From assembly GCF_001590965.1 (NCBI RefSeq), contig NZ_BCTW01000024.1, positions 1-58,087 on the forward strand: 58,087 nucleotides of DNA, in the 5' to 3' direction. The position numbers were made by a program, and so were the translations under genes. Below the pieces are notes generated by a model. The model saw only the letters and a program-made list of their open reading frames with translations. It did not search any database and had not been told where the DNA came from. Shown one piece after another: positions 38,884 through 47,921 of this stretch. Position 1 is the first letter of the stretch, and every line of letters starts with the position of its first letter. This DNA comes from Novosphingobium lentum NBRC 107847 (GTDB lineage Bacteria; Pseudomonadota; Alphaproteobacteria; Sphingomonadales; Sphingomonadaceae).

Positions 38884-41462
38884 CCGGGCACAGCCTGGCG
38901 CGCGGCAGGACCGGACCGGGCGGCGGGCTGCGGCGCGGCGTACTTGTGCTGGTTGCCGTGGCGGTGCTGGGCTTCATCGCGTGTGCCGCGGCGTCGCGGC
39001 TGGGATCGATCCTCTCCCCGCGTGACGCGCTGGCTGCGTTGGTCGGAATCGCGCCGTGGCAGATCGCCGCATCGATCGCGCTGACCGTGGCGAGCTACCT
39101 GCTGCTGACGTTCTACGACGCGCTGGCCTTGCGCCTGCTGGGGCAGCGCGTGCCCTGGCGCACCTCCGCGCGCGCTGCGTTCACCAGCTACGCCTTGTCG
39201 CACACGCTGGGCTTCGGCGCGCTGACCGGCGGATCGGCGCGGCTGCGCATCTACGGTGCCGCCGGACTGCCGCCGGCGACCGTGGCGCGGATCGTGGTCA
39301 TCGCCGGTTGCGCGTTCTGGGCGGGCGTGGCGCTGGTGGCGACGATCGCGATGCTGGCGATCGGGGACCCCATCCTGATCGCCGGGCTCGTTATCGAACC
39401 CGTCGCCGCGCGCGCGACCGGGGCGGCGGTGCTGGCGACGCTGTTGGCGCTGCTGGCATTGCGCCGCGCCCGTCCGGCGCTGTTTGCACCGCTCGAAAAG
39501 ATCGTGCCGTTGCCCTCGGCGCGGTTGGCCATCGTCCTGCTGGGTGTCGCTGCGCTCGATCTGGCCGTGGCCGCGCTGGCGCTGTGGGTGCTGTTGCCGC
39601 CCGAGCAGGTCGGTGCGTTTTCCGGCTTTTTCCTGATCTATGCGCTGGCGATCATCGTGGCGCTGGTCAGCCATGTGCCCGGCGGCATCGGTGTGTTCGA
39701 GGCGGTGGTAATCGCCGCGCTGCCCGACAGCGGCAGCGACACGCTGGCCGCGCTGATGGTCTATCGCCTGGTCTACTACGCCCTGCCGCTGGCCGCCGCG
39801 ATGGCGCTCAACGCCGGGATCGAGGCGCGCGGCCTGGCCCGCCGCGCCGCACCCCGGCTCGGCCCCGCACGGCGCCTGGCGCTGGCGATCAGCCCGGCGC
39901 TGTTCGGCATGCTGAGCTTCGCGGGCGGGCTGGTGCTGCTGCTGTCCGGCGCGCTGCCGGCGGTGCACGGACGGATGCGCGACCTGGTCGATCTGCTGCC
40001 GCTGCCGTTCATCGAGGCGTCGCACCTCGCCGCCAGCCTCGTTGGCACTGCGCTGCTGCTGGTCGCCCCGGCGCTCGCCTCGCGGCTGGCCAGCGGGATG
40101 CGCGCTGGCCGGGCGTTGTTCCTGCTGGGCGCGGTGTTCTCGCTGGCGAAAGGCCTGGATTACGAGGAAGCGGCGGTCATGCTGACGCTGGCGCTGCTGC
40201 TTCATCTGGCGGCACCGGCGTTCTATCGCGGGCGGATCGGCGCGTTTTCCACGCACAACCGCGGCTGGCTGCTCGCCGCGACCGGCGCGGTGCTGGTGGC
40301 GGTGCTGTGCGGGCTGGCGGCCTATCGCGCACAGGGCATCTCCGGCGAACTGTGGTGGCAGTTCGCGCTGAACGGTGATGCGCCGCGTTTCCTGCGCGCC
40401 AGCTTTGCCACCGCGATCGTGGTGGCCGCGTTCACGGCGCGCGAATGGCTGACCCGGCCCACCCCGCGCGGCGGCACCGGGCGCCTGCCCGTCAGCGTGC
40501 TGCTGCGCGCCACCGCCGTTTCGGGCCGCAGCGACGCCGCGCTGGCGCTGACCGGCGACAAGCGCTTCCTGGTTTCCGCCGAGGGCGACGCGTTCCTGAT
40601 GTTCCGCCCGCAAGGGCGCACATGGATGGTGATGGGCGATCCGGTCGGCCCGCGCGAACGCTGGCCCGCGCTGGTGTGGGAACTGCGCCGGCTGGCCGAC
40701 GTGTCCAACGCGTGGCTGTGCTTTTACCAGATGAGCGAGGCGATGCTGCCGCTCACCGTCGATCTCGGGCTCACCGCCGCCAAGTACGGCGAGGAGGCGG
40801 TGATCGATCCGCGCAGCTTCACGCTCGCCGGTCCGCGCATGAAGCTGCTGCGCAACGGCCGCGCGCGGGGCCTGCGCGAAGGGCTCAGCCTCGCCGTGGT
40901 CCGCGCCGCCGCTGTGCCGGCCTGGCTTCCCGAATTGCGCAAGATTTCTGACGAATGGGTGCGCGCGCGCGGGGTGCAGGAAAAGGGCTTCAGTCTGGGC
41001 CGGTTCGATCCCGATTACCTGTCGCGCTTCGACATGGCGCTGGTGCGGCAGCACGATCGCATCGTCGCCTTCGCCAACATCTGGCGGTCGGGCGACGGCG
41101 CCGAATTTTCGGTCGACCTGATGCGGCAGGTCGACGATGCGCCGTCCGGCACGATGGACTTCCTGTTCACCGAACTGATCGCCCGCGCGAAAGACGAGGG
41201 CTGCCTGCGCTTCAACCTGGGACTGGCGCCGCTGTCGGGGGTGCACGGCGGGCGGCTGGCGCCGTTCTGGGCACGGTTCGCCACCGCGTTCTTCATGGTC
41301 GGCGGGCGGTTCTACAACTTTGCCGGTTTGCGCTTCTACAAGGACAAGTTCGCGCCGCAGTGGCAGAGCCGCTACATCGCGTTCCCGCGCGGCGGTGCCG
41401 GGTTCGTGGCGCTGGGTGCGCTGATCCGGCTGGTGTCGGGCCGCACGCGGCGCGGCGGCTGA
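38880..41462 (+). CDS. mprF: MprF-like phosphatidylglycerol aminoacyltransferase/flippase
   Basis: An 860-residue protein from GTG 38880, coupled to DUF2147 (GTGA). The N-terminal half has about 12-14 helices of the lysyl-PG flippase type (YALSHTLGFGALTGGSARLRIYGAAGLPP, LIYALAIIVALVSHVPGGIGVFEAVVIAAL). The C-terminal DUF2156 synthase domain shows FLVSAEGDAFLMFRPQGRTWMVMGDPVGP, KYGEEAVIDPRSFTLAGPRMKLLRNGRARG and EGCLRFNLGLAPLSG. It transfers an aminoacyl group from tRNA to phosphatidylglycerol and flips the product, lowering surface charge. Whether Lys or Ala is used cannot be told. Confidence 0.88.
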   Translation: MTGHSLARGRTGPGGGLRRGVLVLVAVAVLGFIACAAASRLGSILSPRDALAALVGIAPWQIAASIALTVASYLLLTFYDALALRLLGQRVPWRTSARAAFTSYALSHTLGFGALTGGSARLRIYGAAGLPPATVARIVVIAGCAFWAGVALVATIAMLAIGDPILIAGLVIEPVAARATGAAVLATLLALLALRRARPALFAPLEKIVPLPSARLAIVLLGVAALDLAVAALALWVLLPPEQVGAFSGFFLIYALAIIVALVSHVPGGIGVFEAVVIAALPDSGSDTLAALMVYRLVYYALPLAAAMALNAGIEARGLARRAAPRLGPARRLALAISPALFGMLSFAGGLVLLLSGALPAVHGRMRDLVDLLPLPFIEASHLAASLVGTALLLVAPALASRLASGMRAGRALFLLGAVFSLAKGLDYEEAAVMLTLALLLHLAAPAFYRGRIGAFSTHNRGWLLAATGAVLVAVLCGLAAYRAQGISGELWWQFALNGDAPRFLRASFATAIVVAAFTAREWLTRPTPRGGTGRLPVSVLLRATAVSGRSDAALALTGDKRFLVSAEGDAFLMFRPQGRTWMVMGDPVGPRERWPALVWELRRLADVSNAWLCFYQMSEAMLPLTVDLGLTAAKYGEEAVIDPRSFTLAGPRMKLLRNGRARGLREGLSLAVVRAAAVPAWLPELRKISDEWVRARGVQEKGFSLGRFDPDYLSRFDMALVRQHDRIVAFANIWRSGDGAEFSVDLMRQVDDAPSGTMDFLFTELIARAKDEGCLRFNLGLAPLSGVHGGRLAPFWARFATAFFMVGGRFYNFAGLRFYKDKFAPQWQSRYIAFPRGGAGFVALGALIRLVSGRTRRGG

Positions 41463-41487
41463 GTTTCCAGCCGGGCGCAGCGCAGGA

Positions 41488-42171
41488 TCAGGCGGAACGG
41501 CCCTCGCCGATGGGCACGATCCGCCCGGCCAGCCGTTCCACTTCGGCGCGATCGTGACTGACGTAAAGGATCGGCACGCCCAGTTCGTCGCGCACTTGCT
41601 CGATCACCGCCATGATCTCGTCGGCGCGGGCCGCATCGAGCGACGACAGCGGTTCGTCGAGCAACAGGAACCGCGCGCCCGACAGCAGCGCGCGGCCGAT
41701 CGCGACGCGTTGCGCCTCGCCGCCCGACAGTGTGTGCGGCCGCCGGTCGAGCAAGGGTCCGATGCCCAGGAACGCGGTGACCTCGTCCAGCGCCATCCGT
41801 CGCCGCTCGACCGGGGCCAGTCGCCAGCCGAACAGCAGGTTGTCGCGAACCGAGCGGTGCGGGAACAGCCGTCCGTCCTGGAACACGTACCCGCAGGCGC
41901 GCGCCTCGGGCGGCAGATTTATGCGCGCCGCATGGTCGAACAACACCGTGCCCGCCACCACGATCCGGCCGGCATCGGGGCGCAACAGGCCCGCGACCAT
42001 GTCGAGCACGCTGGTCTTGCCCGCGCCCGATGGCCCGAACAGCGCGGTCAGCGCGGCGTCGCTGCGGAACGTCACGGCGATGTCGCGATGCCCGCGACGG
42101 CAGCGGACGTCGATTTCAAAGGACATCTGCTCAGAGGGCGCATTCTCAGAGGGCGCATTCTCAGAGGACAT
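41488..42171 (-). CDS. modC: Molybdate ABC transporter ATP-binding protein
   Basis: A 227-residue ATPase with Walker A (LFGPSGAGKTSVLDMVAG), signature LSGGEAQRVAIGRALL, Walker B FLLLDEPLSSLD and the H-loop YVSHD. It is short for ModC (often about 350) because the C-terminal MOP domain is missing. ATG 42171 gives an N-terminus with a repeated ENAPS module from the DNA repeat at 42131-42168; ATG 42126 (MSFEIDV) would start right at the conserved fold. It overlaps modB. Confidence 0.85.
   Translation of the reverse strand: MSSENAPSENAPSEQMSFEIDVRCRRGHRDIAVTFRSDAALTALFGPSGAGKTSVLDMVAGLLRPDAGRIVVAGTVLFDHAARINLPPEARACGYVFQDGRLFPHRSVRDNLLFGWRLAPVERRRMALDEVTAFLGIGPLLDRRPHTLSGGEAQRVAIGRALLSGARFLLLDEPLSSLDAARADEIMAVIEQVRDELGVPILYVSHDRAEVERLAGRIVPIGEGRSA
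42131..42168. repeat. 15-bp tandem repeat at the modB/modC junction
   Basis: TCAGAGGGCGCATTC occurs at 42131-42145 and 42146-42160, with a partial third copy TCAGAGGA at 42161-42168. The modB stop lies in the third copy, and each unit adds SENAP to the ModC N-terminus. The unit length is a multiple of three, so copy number changes keep the modC frame. Confidence 0.75.
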
Positions 42172-42865
42172 GGCGGCGATCGTCCGCAGGCGCGTGGCCC
42201 ATGCGGCGGGCCAGCAGTTCGGACGCAATCAACGCCGCCAGCGACAGCGCGACCGAGACCATCGCCAGCCGTAGCACGGTGGCGTCGCCGCCCGGCATCT
42301 GCAGCGCGGCATAGATCGCGATCGGCAACGTCTGCGTCTCGCCGGGAATGTTGGACACGAACGTGATCGTCGCGCCGAATTCACCGATCGAGCGCGCGAA
42401 CCCCAGAACCGCGCCTGCCATCACCCCCGGCATCGCCAGCGGCAGTGTGATCTGCGCGAACGTGCGCCAGGCACCGGCGCCCAGCGTGCGCGCCGCGCCT
42501 TCCAGCCGGCGATCGACCGCCTCGATCGACAGCCGCATGGCGCGCACCATCAGCGGCAGTGCCATCACCGCCGCCGCCACCGCCGCGCCGGTCCAGCGGA
42601 ACAGCAGCGTCACGCCGAACAGGCGATCGAGCAGCTTGCCCGCCGGGCCGTTGGCGCCGAACGCCAGCAGCAGCAGCCAGCCGGTGACGACCGGCGGCAA
42701 CACCAGCGGCAGGTGGACCAGCGCATCGAGCAGGATTTTGCCGGGAAAGCGCGCCCGCGCGAGCACGAAGGCAAGCGCGAACGCCGCCGGCAACGCGACC
42801 AGCACGGCCACGCAGCTGACCTTCAGCGACAGCGCGATGATGCCCCATTCCTCCGGCGACAGCAT
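42161..42865 (-). CDS. modB: Molybdate ABC transporter permease
   Basis: A 234-residue inner-membrane permease with five or so helices and the EAA loop ARTLGAGAWRTFAQITLPLAMPGVMAGAVLGFARSIGEFGATITF, whose end (GEFGAT) is characteristic of ModB. It starts at ATG 42865, five bases after the modA stop. It forms the channel for the ModC ATPase and receives molybdate from ModA. Confidence 0.9.
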   Translation of the reverse strand: MLSPEEWGIIALSLKVSCVAVLVALPAAFALAFVLARARFPGKILLDALVHLPLVLPPVVTGWLLLLAFGANGPAGKLLDRLFGVTLLFRWTGAAVAAAVMALPLMVRAMRLSIEAVDRRLEGAARTLGAGAWRTFAQITLPLAMPGVMAGAVLGFARSIGEFGATITFVSNIPGETQTLPIAIYAALQMPGGDATVLRLAMVSVALSLAALIASELLARRMGHAPADDRRHVL

Positions 42866-42870
42866 TCCGG

Positions 42871-43659
42871 TCAGCGTCCGGGGGCGGTGAAACCGAACCG
42901 CGCGAAGATCGCCCGCCCCTCAGGCGAAACCAGGAAGCGGCGAAAACCCTCGGCATCGCCATGGCGCGACGCGGCCAGCACCGCCACCGGGTAGGTGATC
43001 GGCGGATGGCTGGCGGCGGGAAACATGCCGATCACGCGCACGTCGGGCGATGCGCGCGCATCGGTGGCATAGACAATGCCCAGCGGCGCGGCACCATGCG
43101 CCACCAGCGCCAGCGCGGCGCGCACGTTCTCGGCGCGCGCGACACGGCCGGCGACATCCTGCCACACCCCCAGCCGCTCCAGCGCGGCCTGGCCATACTT
43201 GCCGGCGGGCACGCTCGCGGGATCGGCCATCGCCAGCCGCCCGTCGCCCAGCGCGCGGGCCAGCGCGAACCGCGGGCCGATTGCAAGCCGCAGCGTGCTG
43301 GCGGCGGGCGCGACCAGCACCAGCCGGTTGCCGAGGAAATCGACGCGCGTGCCGCGCCGCACCAGCCCCTTGGCGGCGATCGCGTCCATCCATTCCTCGT
43401 CGGCGGAAACGAACAGGTCGGCGGGCGCGCCTGCCAGCACCTGTCGCGCCAGCGCGGACGATGAGGCGAACGACAGCACCGGTCGGGGGTGCTTTCTGGC
43501 CGCCCACGCATCGGCGGCGGCGGTCAGCGATTCCTGCAGGCTGGCGGCGGCCAGCACCAGCGGTCCGGTCGTCTGCGCCCGCGCAGGGGTGGAAACACAG
43601 CAAGCCATCAGCACGGCGACGGCAAGGTAGCGGTAGAGGCAGCGGAACAGGTGGGTCAT
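42871..43659 (-). CDS. modA: Molybdate-binding periplasmic protein
   Basis: A 262-residue binding protein with a signal peptide (MTHLFRCLYRYLAVAVLMACCVSTPARA). Conserved ModA segments include LVLAAASLQESLTAAADAW, SFASSSALARQVLAGAPADLFVSADEEWMDAI, FLGNRLVLVAP, MADPASVPAGKYGQAAL and GAAPLGIVYATDA. The Ser residues of ASLQES and SSSAL are the oxyanion ligands in this family. The start is ATG 43659; the frame continues upstream to 43719 without a better site. Confidence 0.9.
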   Translation of the reverse strand: MTHLFRCLYRYLAVAVLMACCVSTPARAQTTGPLVLAAASLQESLTAAADAWAARKHPRPVLSFASSSALARQVLAGAPADLFVSADEEWMDAIAAKGLVRRGTRVDFLGNRLVLVAPAASTLRLAIGPRFALARALGDGRLAMADPASVPAGKYGQAALERLGVWQDVAGRVARAENVRAALALVAHGAAPLGIVYATDARASPDVRVIGMFPAASHPPITYPVAVLAASRHGDAEGFRRFLVSPEGRAIFARFGFTAPGR

Positions 43660-43711
43660 CGGCGCGTCTCGACCAGTTGGCGAAGACCGGCCTATATCGC
43701 AACGCGGCCTA

Positions 43712-43761
43712 TCGAACACCCTTGGTCGAACACCTTGGGGTCGAACACGTTGGGTCGAACA
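43712..43761. repeat. Four phased TCGAACA repeats upstream of modA
   Basis: TCGAACA recurs at 43712, 43726, 43741 and 43755, that is every 14-15 bp, within near-repeats of the form TTGG(GG)TCGAACAC. They lie between modA (start 43659) and the end of a sensor kinase gene (43785), 50-100 bp upstream of modA, where a regulator could bind. No ModE-type palindrome was recognised. Confidence 0.5.
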
Positions 43762-43784
43762 TTGGGAGACTGGGCGGCGCTACG

Positions 43785-45188
43785 TCACCGCTCGATCGTC
43801 GGATGGTCATCGCGCCGCGACAGGCGCAGCGTGAAGCGCGCGCCGCCGCCCTGTCCGCTGCCATTTCGCGCGGTACCGGCTTCCAGCGCGCCACCGCACA
43901 CGATCATGATCCGCTCGACGATGGCCAGCCCCAGCCCGGCGCTGTCGCTGCGGCGATCGCCTTTGCTGCGGAAACGCCGACTTTCGCCGTCGCGCACGTC
44001 GATGGCGATCCCGGGGCCGTCGTCCTCGATCGCGATGCAGCCGTCGTCGGTGACCGAAACGGTGATGGTGCAGCCGTCGGGCGTGTGGCGAATGGCATTG
44101 TCGATCATGTTGGTCAGCGCGATCCGGACCAGTCCGGGCACGCCGCAGACCGCATCGGGAACCGCCGTCGGCGCGACGAACGCGATGTCGTGGTTGGCGC
44201 GGATCGCCAGCGGCGCCATCAGGCTGACCGCCTCGCGCGCCAGCTCGCACGGATCGATCGGCTCGATCTGCGGGTAATGCCGGTCGATTGCCGCCAGTTC
44301 CATCAGTTGGCGCACGACATGGTTGGCGCGTTCCACGCCCAGCTGGATGAGATCGCGCTCGGCCGACGGTTCCAGCCCTTCCGCGCGCAGCGAGATCAGC
44401 GCCAGCGGGGTGCGCAGTTCGTGCGCCACGTTGCCTGCGAAATCTCCCTGGAAGCGATAGCCCGCCTCAAGCCGGTCGAGCGCGCGGTTGGTCGCGGTGA
44501 CCAGCGGCGCGGCCTCCAGCGGCAGCACCGAAGCATCGAGCCGCACGTCGATGCGGTGCAGGCTGATCGCGTCCGCTCCGGCCGCCGCGCGCCGAAAATT
44601 GCCGGTCACGCGGCGGATGACGAACAGTTCGACCAGCAGCGAGGCGAGCACGAATCCCGGCACCAGCCACAGAAACCGCGCCAGGAACGAGCGCACGACA
44701 TCATCGACGATCTCGTCGGGCACGTCGCGGTTCTGGACGATTACCACCCACCGCGCGATCCCGTCGGGTTGCGGCGGCAGTGGCAGGCTGAACATGTCGA
44801 ACGCGCGGCGCTTGCTGAACACCGGGCTCGACTCGCGGCGGATCACCGAGAGCGGCAGCGGCAGCGCATAAGGCCCGTGCGCGAAGACATGGCCGGCCGC
44901 ATCGACGATCGCATAGCGGCGGCCGCCGCGCGCCTCGCGGTAGGCGGTGTCGCGCATATGGCCCATCGGCGAGATGGCGGCGGTTCCGGGACGGGCCCCG
45001 GCGGCGATGGCGTGCGCTTCCAGGTTCAGCCTTTCGGCGACGAAGCTGTCGGCCGTTTCGCGCAGCAGCACCGACAGCAGGATCGGCAACACGATCGCGA
45101 TCGCCGCCATCAGCACGATCTGCGACAGCACCACCTGGCCGAACAGCGAACGCGGCGCGAACATCGAACGGAGCAGGCGCGACCTCAT
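43785..45188 (-). CDS. Sensor histidine kinase (TctE/QseC-like)
   Basis: A 467-residue kinase: TM1 VVLSQIVLMAAIAIVLPILLSVLL, a periplasmic domain of about 130 residues, TM2 FLWLVPGFVLASLLVELFVI, the H-box FAGNVAHELRTPLALISLRAEGL, the N-box MIDNAIRHTPDG, then EDDGPGI and GLGLAIVERI. ATG 45188 overlaps the stop of the response regulator (ATGA), so the two are made together. The signal is unknown; no transported substrate gene lies in the same operon. Confidence 0.88.
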   Translation of the reverse strand: MRSRLLRSMFAPRSLFGQVVLSQIVLMAAIAIVLPILLSVLLRETADSFVAERLNLEAHAIAAGARPGTAAISPMGHMRDTAYREARGGRRYAIVDAAGHVFAHGPYALPLPLSVIRRESSPVFSKRRAFDMFSLPLPPQPDGIARWVVIVQNRDVPDEIVDDVVRSFLARFLWLVPGFVLASLLVELFVIRRVTGNFRRAAAGADAISLHRIDVRLDASVLPLEAAPLVTATNRALDRLEAGYRFQGDFAGNVAHELRTPLALISLRAEGLEPSAERDLIQLGVERANHVVRQLMELAAIDRHYPQIEPIDPCELAREAVSLMAPLAIRANHDIAFVAPTAVPDAVCGVPGLVRIALTNMIDNAIRHTPDGCTITVSVTDDGCIAIEDDGPGIAIDVRDGESRRFRSKGDRRSDSAGLGLAIVERIMIVCGGALEAGTARNGSGQGGGARFTLRLSRRDDHPTIER

Positions 45189-45856
45189 GCCGCCGATAGG
45201 AGATAGCCGATACCGCGCACCGTCGAAACCTTGACCGCCGCAGTCACGTCTTCCAGCTTGCGCCGGATGCGGTGGACGTAGACTTCCACCGCGTTCGACC
45301 CCAGGCCGTCGCCCGATCCGAACAGCTGGTCCTCGAGCAGCCGCTTGGGGATGACGTGCCCCGAACGCCGCATCAGCAGTTCCAGCAGCTCGATCTCGCG
45401 CACCGACAGGTCGATCAGCGATCCGGCCACGCACACCTCGCGGCTGCGCGTGTCGAGCGTCAGGTTGCCCACCGCGAGCAGGTGTTCGACATAGCCGCCC
45501 TGGCGGCGCAGCACCGCACCCAGCCGGGCGTGCAGTTCCTCGAACAGGAACGGTTTGACGATGTAGTCGTCGGCCCCGCTTTCCAGCCCCTTGACCCGCA
45601 TCATCCCCTCGCCGCGCGCGGTCAGCACCAGCACGGGTTCGCTGTACTGGTTGGCGCGCAACCGCTGCAGCAGGTCTAGCCCGTCCTCGTCGGGCAGACC
45701 CAGATCGAGGATCATCGCGGCATAGCTCACGGTTTCGGCCAGCAGTTGCGCATCGCCGGCGGTGCTTGCCACATCGCAATGGATGTCGCGCCGGGCGAAG
45801 GCGGCAACCAGAGCGTCGGCCAGTTCCTTGTTGTCCTCGACTATCAGCAATCGCAT
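45185..45856 (-). CDS. OmpR/PhoB-family response regulator
   Basis: A 223-residue regulator starting MRLLIVEDNKELADALVAAF. The phospho-acceptor Asp is in AMILDLGLPDEDG, with Thr in VLTARGE and Lys in YIVKPF. The C-terminal winged helix reads LIDLSVREIELLELLMRRSGHVIPKRLLEDQLFG, then SNAVEVYVHRIRRKLED, ending VRGIGYLL. ATG 45856 has AAGGGA about eight bases upstream. It is followed directly by its kinase. Confidence 0.9.
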   Translation of the reverse strand: MRLLIVEDNKELADALVAAFARRDIHCDVASTAGDAQLLAETVSYAAMILDLGLPDEDGLDLLQRLRANQYSEPVLVLTARGEGMMRVKGLESGADDYIVKPFLFEELHARLGAVLRRQGGYVEHLLAVGNLTLDTRSREVCVAGSLIDLSVREIELLELLMRRSGHVIPKRLLEDQLFGSGDGLGSNAVEVYVHRIRRKLEDVTAAVKVSTVRGIGYLLSAA

Positions 45857-46131
45857 GGCCGTTCCCTTCTGGGCTTCTATCATGCCACGCACAATCTGAC
45901 ACGGGCCTTACGATCCCGGAGCCTCGTCCCGGCTGCCGTGGGTCCCGGGACCCGGCCCGGAGTATGCCGGGCCCCGGGGACATTCGCCGCTGCATCACGT
46001 GGGGACAGAAAGCAGCGGCCGAATGTAGGGCGGATGGTGCGTCCGGGATCGTGGTTGCACCATCAGCGCATGCCGGCCCTTGTCGCGGGACGCACTTACG
46101 CCGACCTTACGCACCGCAAGAATTTTCGCAG

Positions 46132-46710
46132 ATGACCGGGAAAGGGCCGCGCGCCTTGTCGAAACTGATCGTGTTCAACAAGCCTTACGGGGTGCTGTCG
46201 CAATTCACCGATCGCGGCACCGATACCGTGCGCGCCACGCTGTCGGATTTCATCGCGGTGCCGGGGGTCTATCCCGCCGGGCGGCTCGACCGCGACAGCG
46301 AGGGGCTGCTGCTGCTGACCGATGACGGCGCATTGCAGGCCCGGATCGCCGATCCACGGTTCAAGCTGGCCAAGACCTATCTCGTGCAGGTGGAGGGCGA
46401 TGTGGCAGACGACAGCCTCGCCGCGCTGCGCCGGGGGGTGATGCTCAACGACGGCATGACCCGGCCGTGCGAGGTGGAGCGAATCGCGCCGCCCGCGCTA
46501 TGGCCGCGCGATCCCCCGGTGCGCTTCCGCAAGAGCGTGCCCGATGGCTGGATCAAGCTGACGATCCGCGAGGGCCGCAACCGTCAGGTCCGTCGCATGA
46601 CCGCCGCCGTCGGCCACCCCACGCTGCGGCTGGTGCGCTGGCAGGTGGGCGCGTGGACGATCGAAGACGTTGCGCCCGGCCAGTGGCGCGAAGTGGCGGT
46701 CAGTCGTTAG
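46132..46710 (+). CDS. rluE: 23S rRNA pseudouridine synthase RluE-like
   Basis: A 192-residue RsuA-family enzyme: LIVFNKPYGVLSQFTDRGTD, the catalytic-Asp motif VYPAGRLDRDSEGLLLLTDDG, KTYLVQVEGDV and the late IREGRNRQVRRMTAAVGHPTLRLVRW. It lacks the N-terminal S4 domain, as RluE does; E. coli RluE modifies U2457 of 23S rRNA. The start is ATG 46132; the frame extends upstream without a likely start. The 3' end overlaps the convergent oxygenase gene by 11 bp. Confidence 0.87.
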   Translation: MTGKGPRALSKLIVFNKPYGVLSQFTDRGTDTVRATLSDFIAVPGVYPAGRLDRDSEGLLLLTDDGALQARIADPRFKLAKTYLVQVEGDVADDSLAALRRGVMLNDGMTRPCEVERIAPPALWPRDPPVRFRKSVPDGWIKLTIREGRNRQVRRMTAAVGHPTLRLVRWQVGAWTIEDVAPGQWREVAVSR

Positions 46711-47863
46711 CTTCGACCGCGACGCTGCCGCCCGCCAGCAGCCGCGCGATCAGGGCCAGGTCGTCGTCCGACGTCGCCAGCCCGGCGGACAATTCGATCC
46801 GATCCTGCGCGCACAGCCGTTCGGCCAAAGCCACGGTGTGGCCCGAGCATTCGAAGCCGTCGCCGTCCACGAACAGCTGCACCGTGCCGGGACCGGTGCG
46901 GATGAACGCAAAGCGGCTCGCCGGGTTGCGCAGCAGCGCAACGCCGCGCGCCATCATCTTGCGCAACCTGCCGGGCGGTACGGCCTCGCCCGGTTGCCAG
47001 TCCACCTCGGGGTATTTGCGCGCGGTGTTGTGGCGTCCGAACCAGCGCGCAAAGGTGTCGCGATCGCGCAACGCGTCGGTCACCATTGCGTGCAGCGCCG
47101 CGATCGTATCGCCCGGTATCTCGCCCGGATTGTCGGGCCGAACCAGATCGGGGTCGGCATAGCGATCGTCGTCGGCCAGCCCGTCGAGCACGTCCTCGCA
47201 CCAGTGCGCGATCAGTTCGCTGCGCGACGGCGCGCGGAACCCGATCGAATAGGTCATGCAGTCATCGCCCACCGCGACGCCGTTGTGCGGCACGCCGGGC
47301 GGCACATACAGGATGTCGCCGGGCTCCAGCAGCCACTCCTCGGTGGCTGCGAAATCCGCCAGCAGGCGCAAATCGTCGTGCGGCAGCAGCGGCGTGGCGG
47401 CATCGCACGGCGCGCCCACCTGCCACCGCCGCTGGCCCAGGCCTTGCACCAGAAACACGTCGTACTGGTCGAAATGCGGACCCACGCCGCCCCCGTCGGC
47501 GGCATAGCTCACCATCACATCGTCGACCCGCCAGTTCGGCACGAAGCGGAACGGCGCGATCAGCGCGGCGACATCGGCCACCTGATGATCCACCGCCTGC
47601 ACCAGCAGCGTCCAGCGCGCCTTGCCCAGTTTTCCGAAACGCGCTTCCGTGAACGGACCATGCTCGAGCTTCCAGATGCCGTTCGCGCCGTTTCCGGTCC
47701 GCAACACGATGCGCGATTCGACATCGTCCTCGCACGCCAGCCCGGCCAGTTCATCGGGATCGAGCGGATTGGTCCACGCCGTCCACGGATCGCGGATGAC
47801 CACAGGGCGCTTCTGCCAGGACGTGCGCAGGAACGCGTCGATATCGAAATCACGCAGTTGCAT
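46700..47863 (-). CDS. roxA: RoxA/YcfD-like JmjC ribosomal protein hydroxylase
   Basis: A 387-residue cupin-type 2-oxoglutarate/Fe(II) oxygenase: WQKRPVVIRDPW at the N-terminus, the iron ligands in VGPHFDQYDVFLVQGLGQRRWQVG (His-x-Asp) and LYVPPGVPHNGVAVGD (distal His). The N-terminal block FxxxxWQKRPxxxR and the middle WRVDDVMVSYAADGGGVGPHFD are family hallmarks. In E. coli the enzyme hydroxylates ribosomal protein L16. It lies tail to tail with rluE, another ribosome-modification gene. Confidence 0.85.
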   Translation of the reverse strand: MQLRDFDIDAFLRTSWQKRPVVIRDPWTAWTNPLDPDELAGLACEDDVESRIVLRTGNGANGIWKLEHGPFTEARFGKLGKARWTLLVQAVDHQVADVAALIAPFRFVPNWRVDDVMVSYAADGGGVGPHFDQYDVFLVQGLGQRRWQVGAPCDAATPLLPHDDLRLLADFAATEEWLLEPGDILYVPPGVPHNGVAVGDDCMTYSIGFRAPSRSELIAHWCEDVLDGLADDDRYADPDLVRPDNPGEIPGDTIAALHAMVTDALRDRDTFARWFGRHNTARKYPEVDWQPGEAVPPGRLRKMMARGVALLRNPASRFAFIRTGPGTVQLFVDGDGFECSGHTVALAERLCAQDRIELSAGLATSDDDLALIARLLAGGSVAVEAND

Positions 47864-47921
47864 AAAGTCTTCCCCCGGTTGGGTTTCCGGTTGGACCGTT
47901 CGGGAATGGCGCGATCGAAGG

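Noticed and set aside
38757..41246. 829-codon frame antisense to mprF
   Set aside because: Gln/Arg/Gly-rich shadow with no motif; MprF on the plus strand is complete.
43050..45206. Long plus-strand frame across modA and the sensor kinase
   Set aside because: Crosses two genes and a repeat region, with no domain character.
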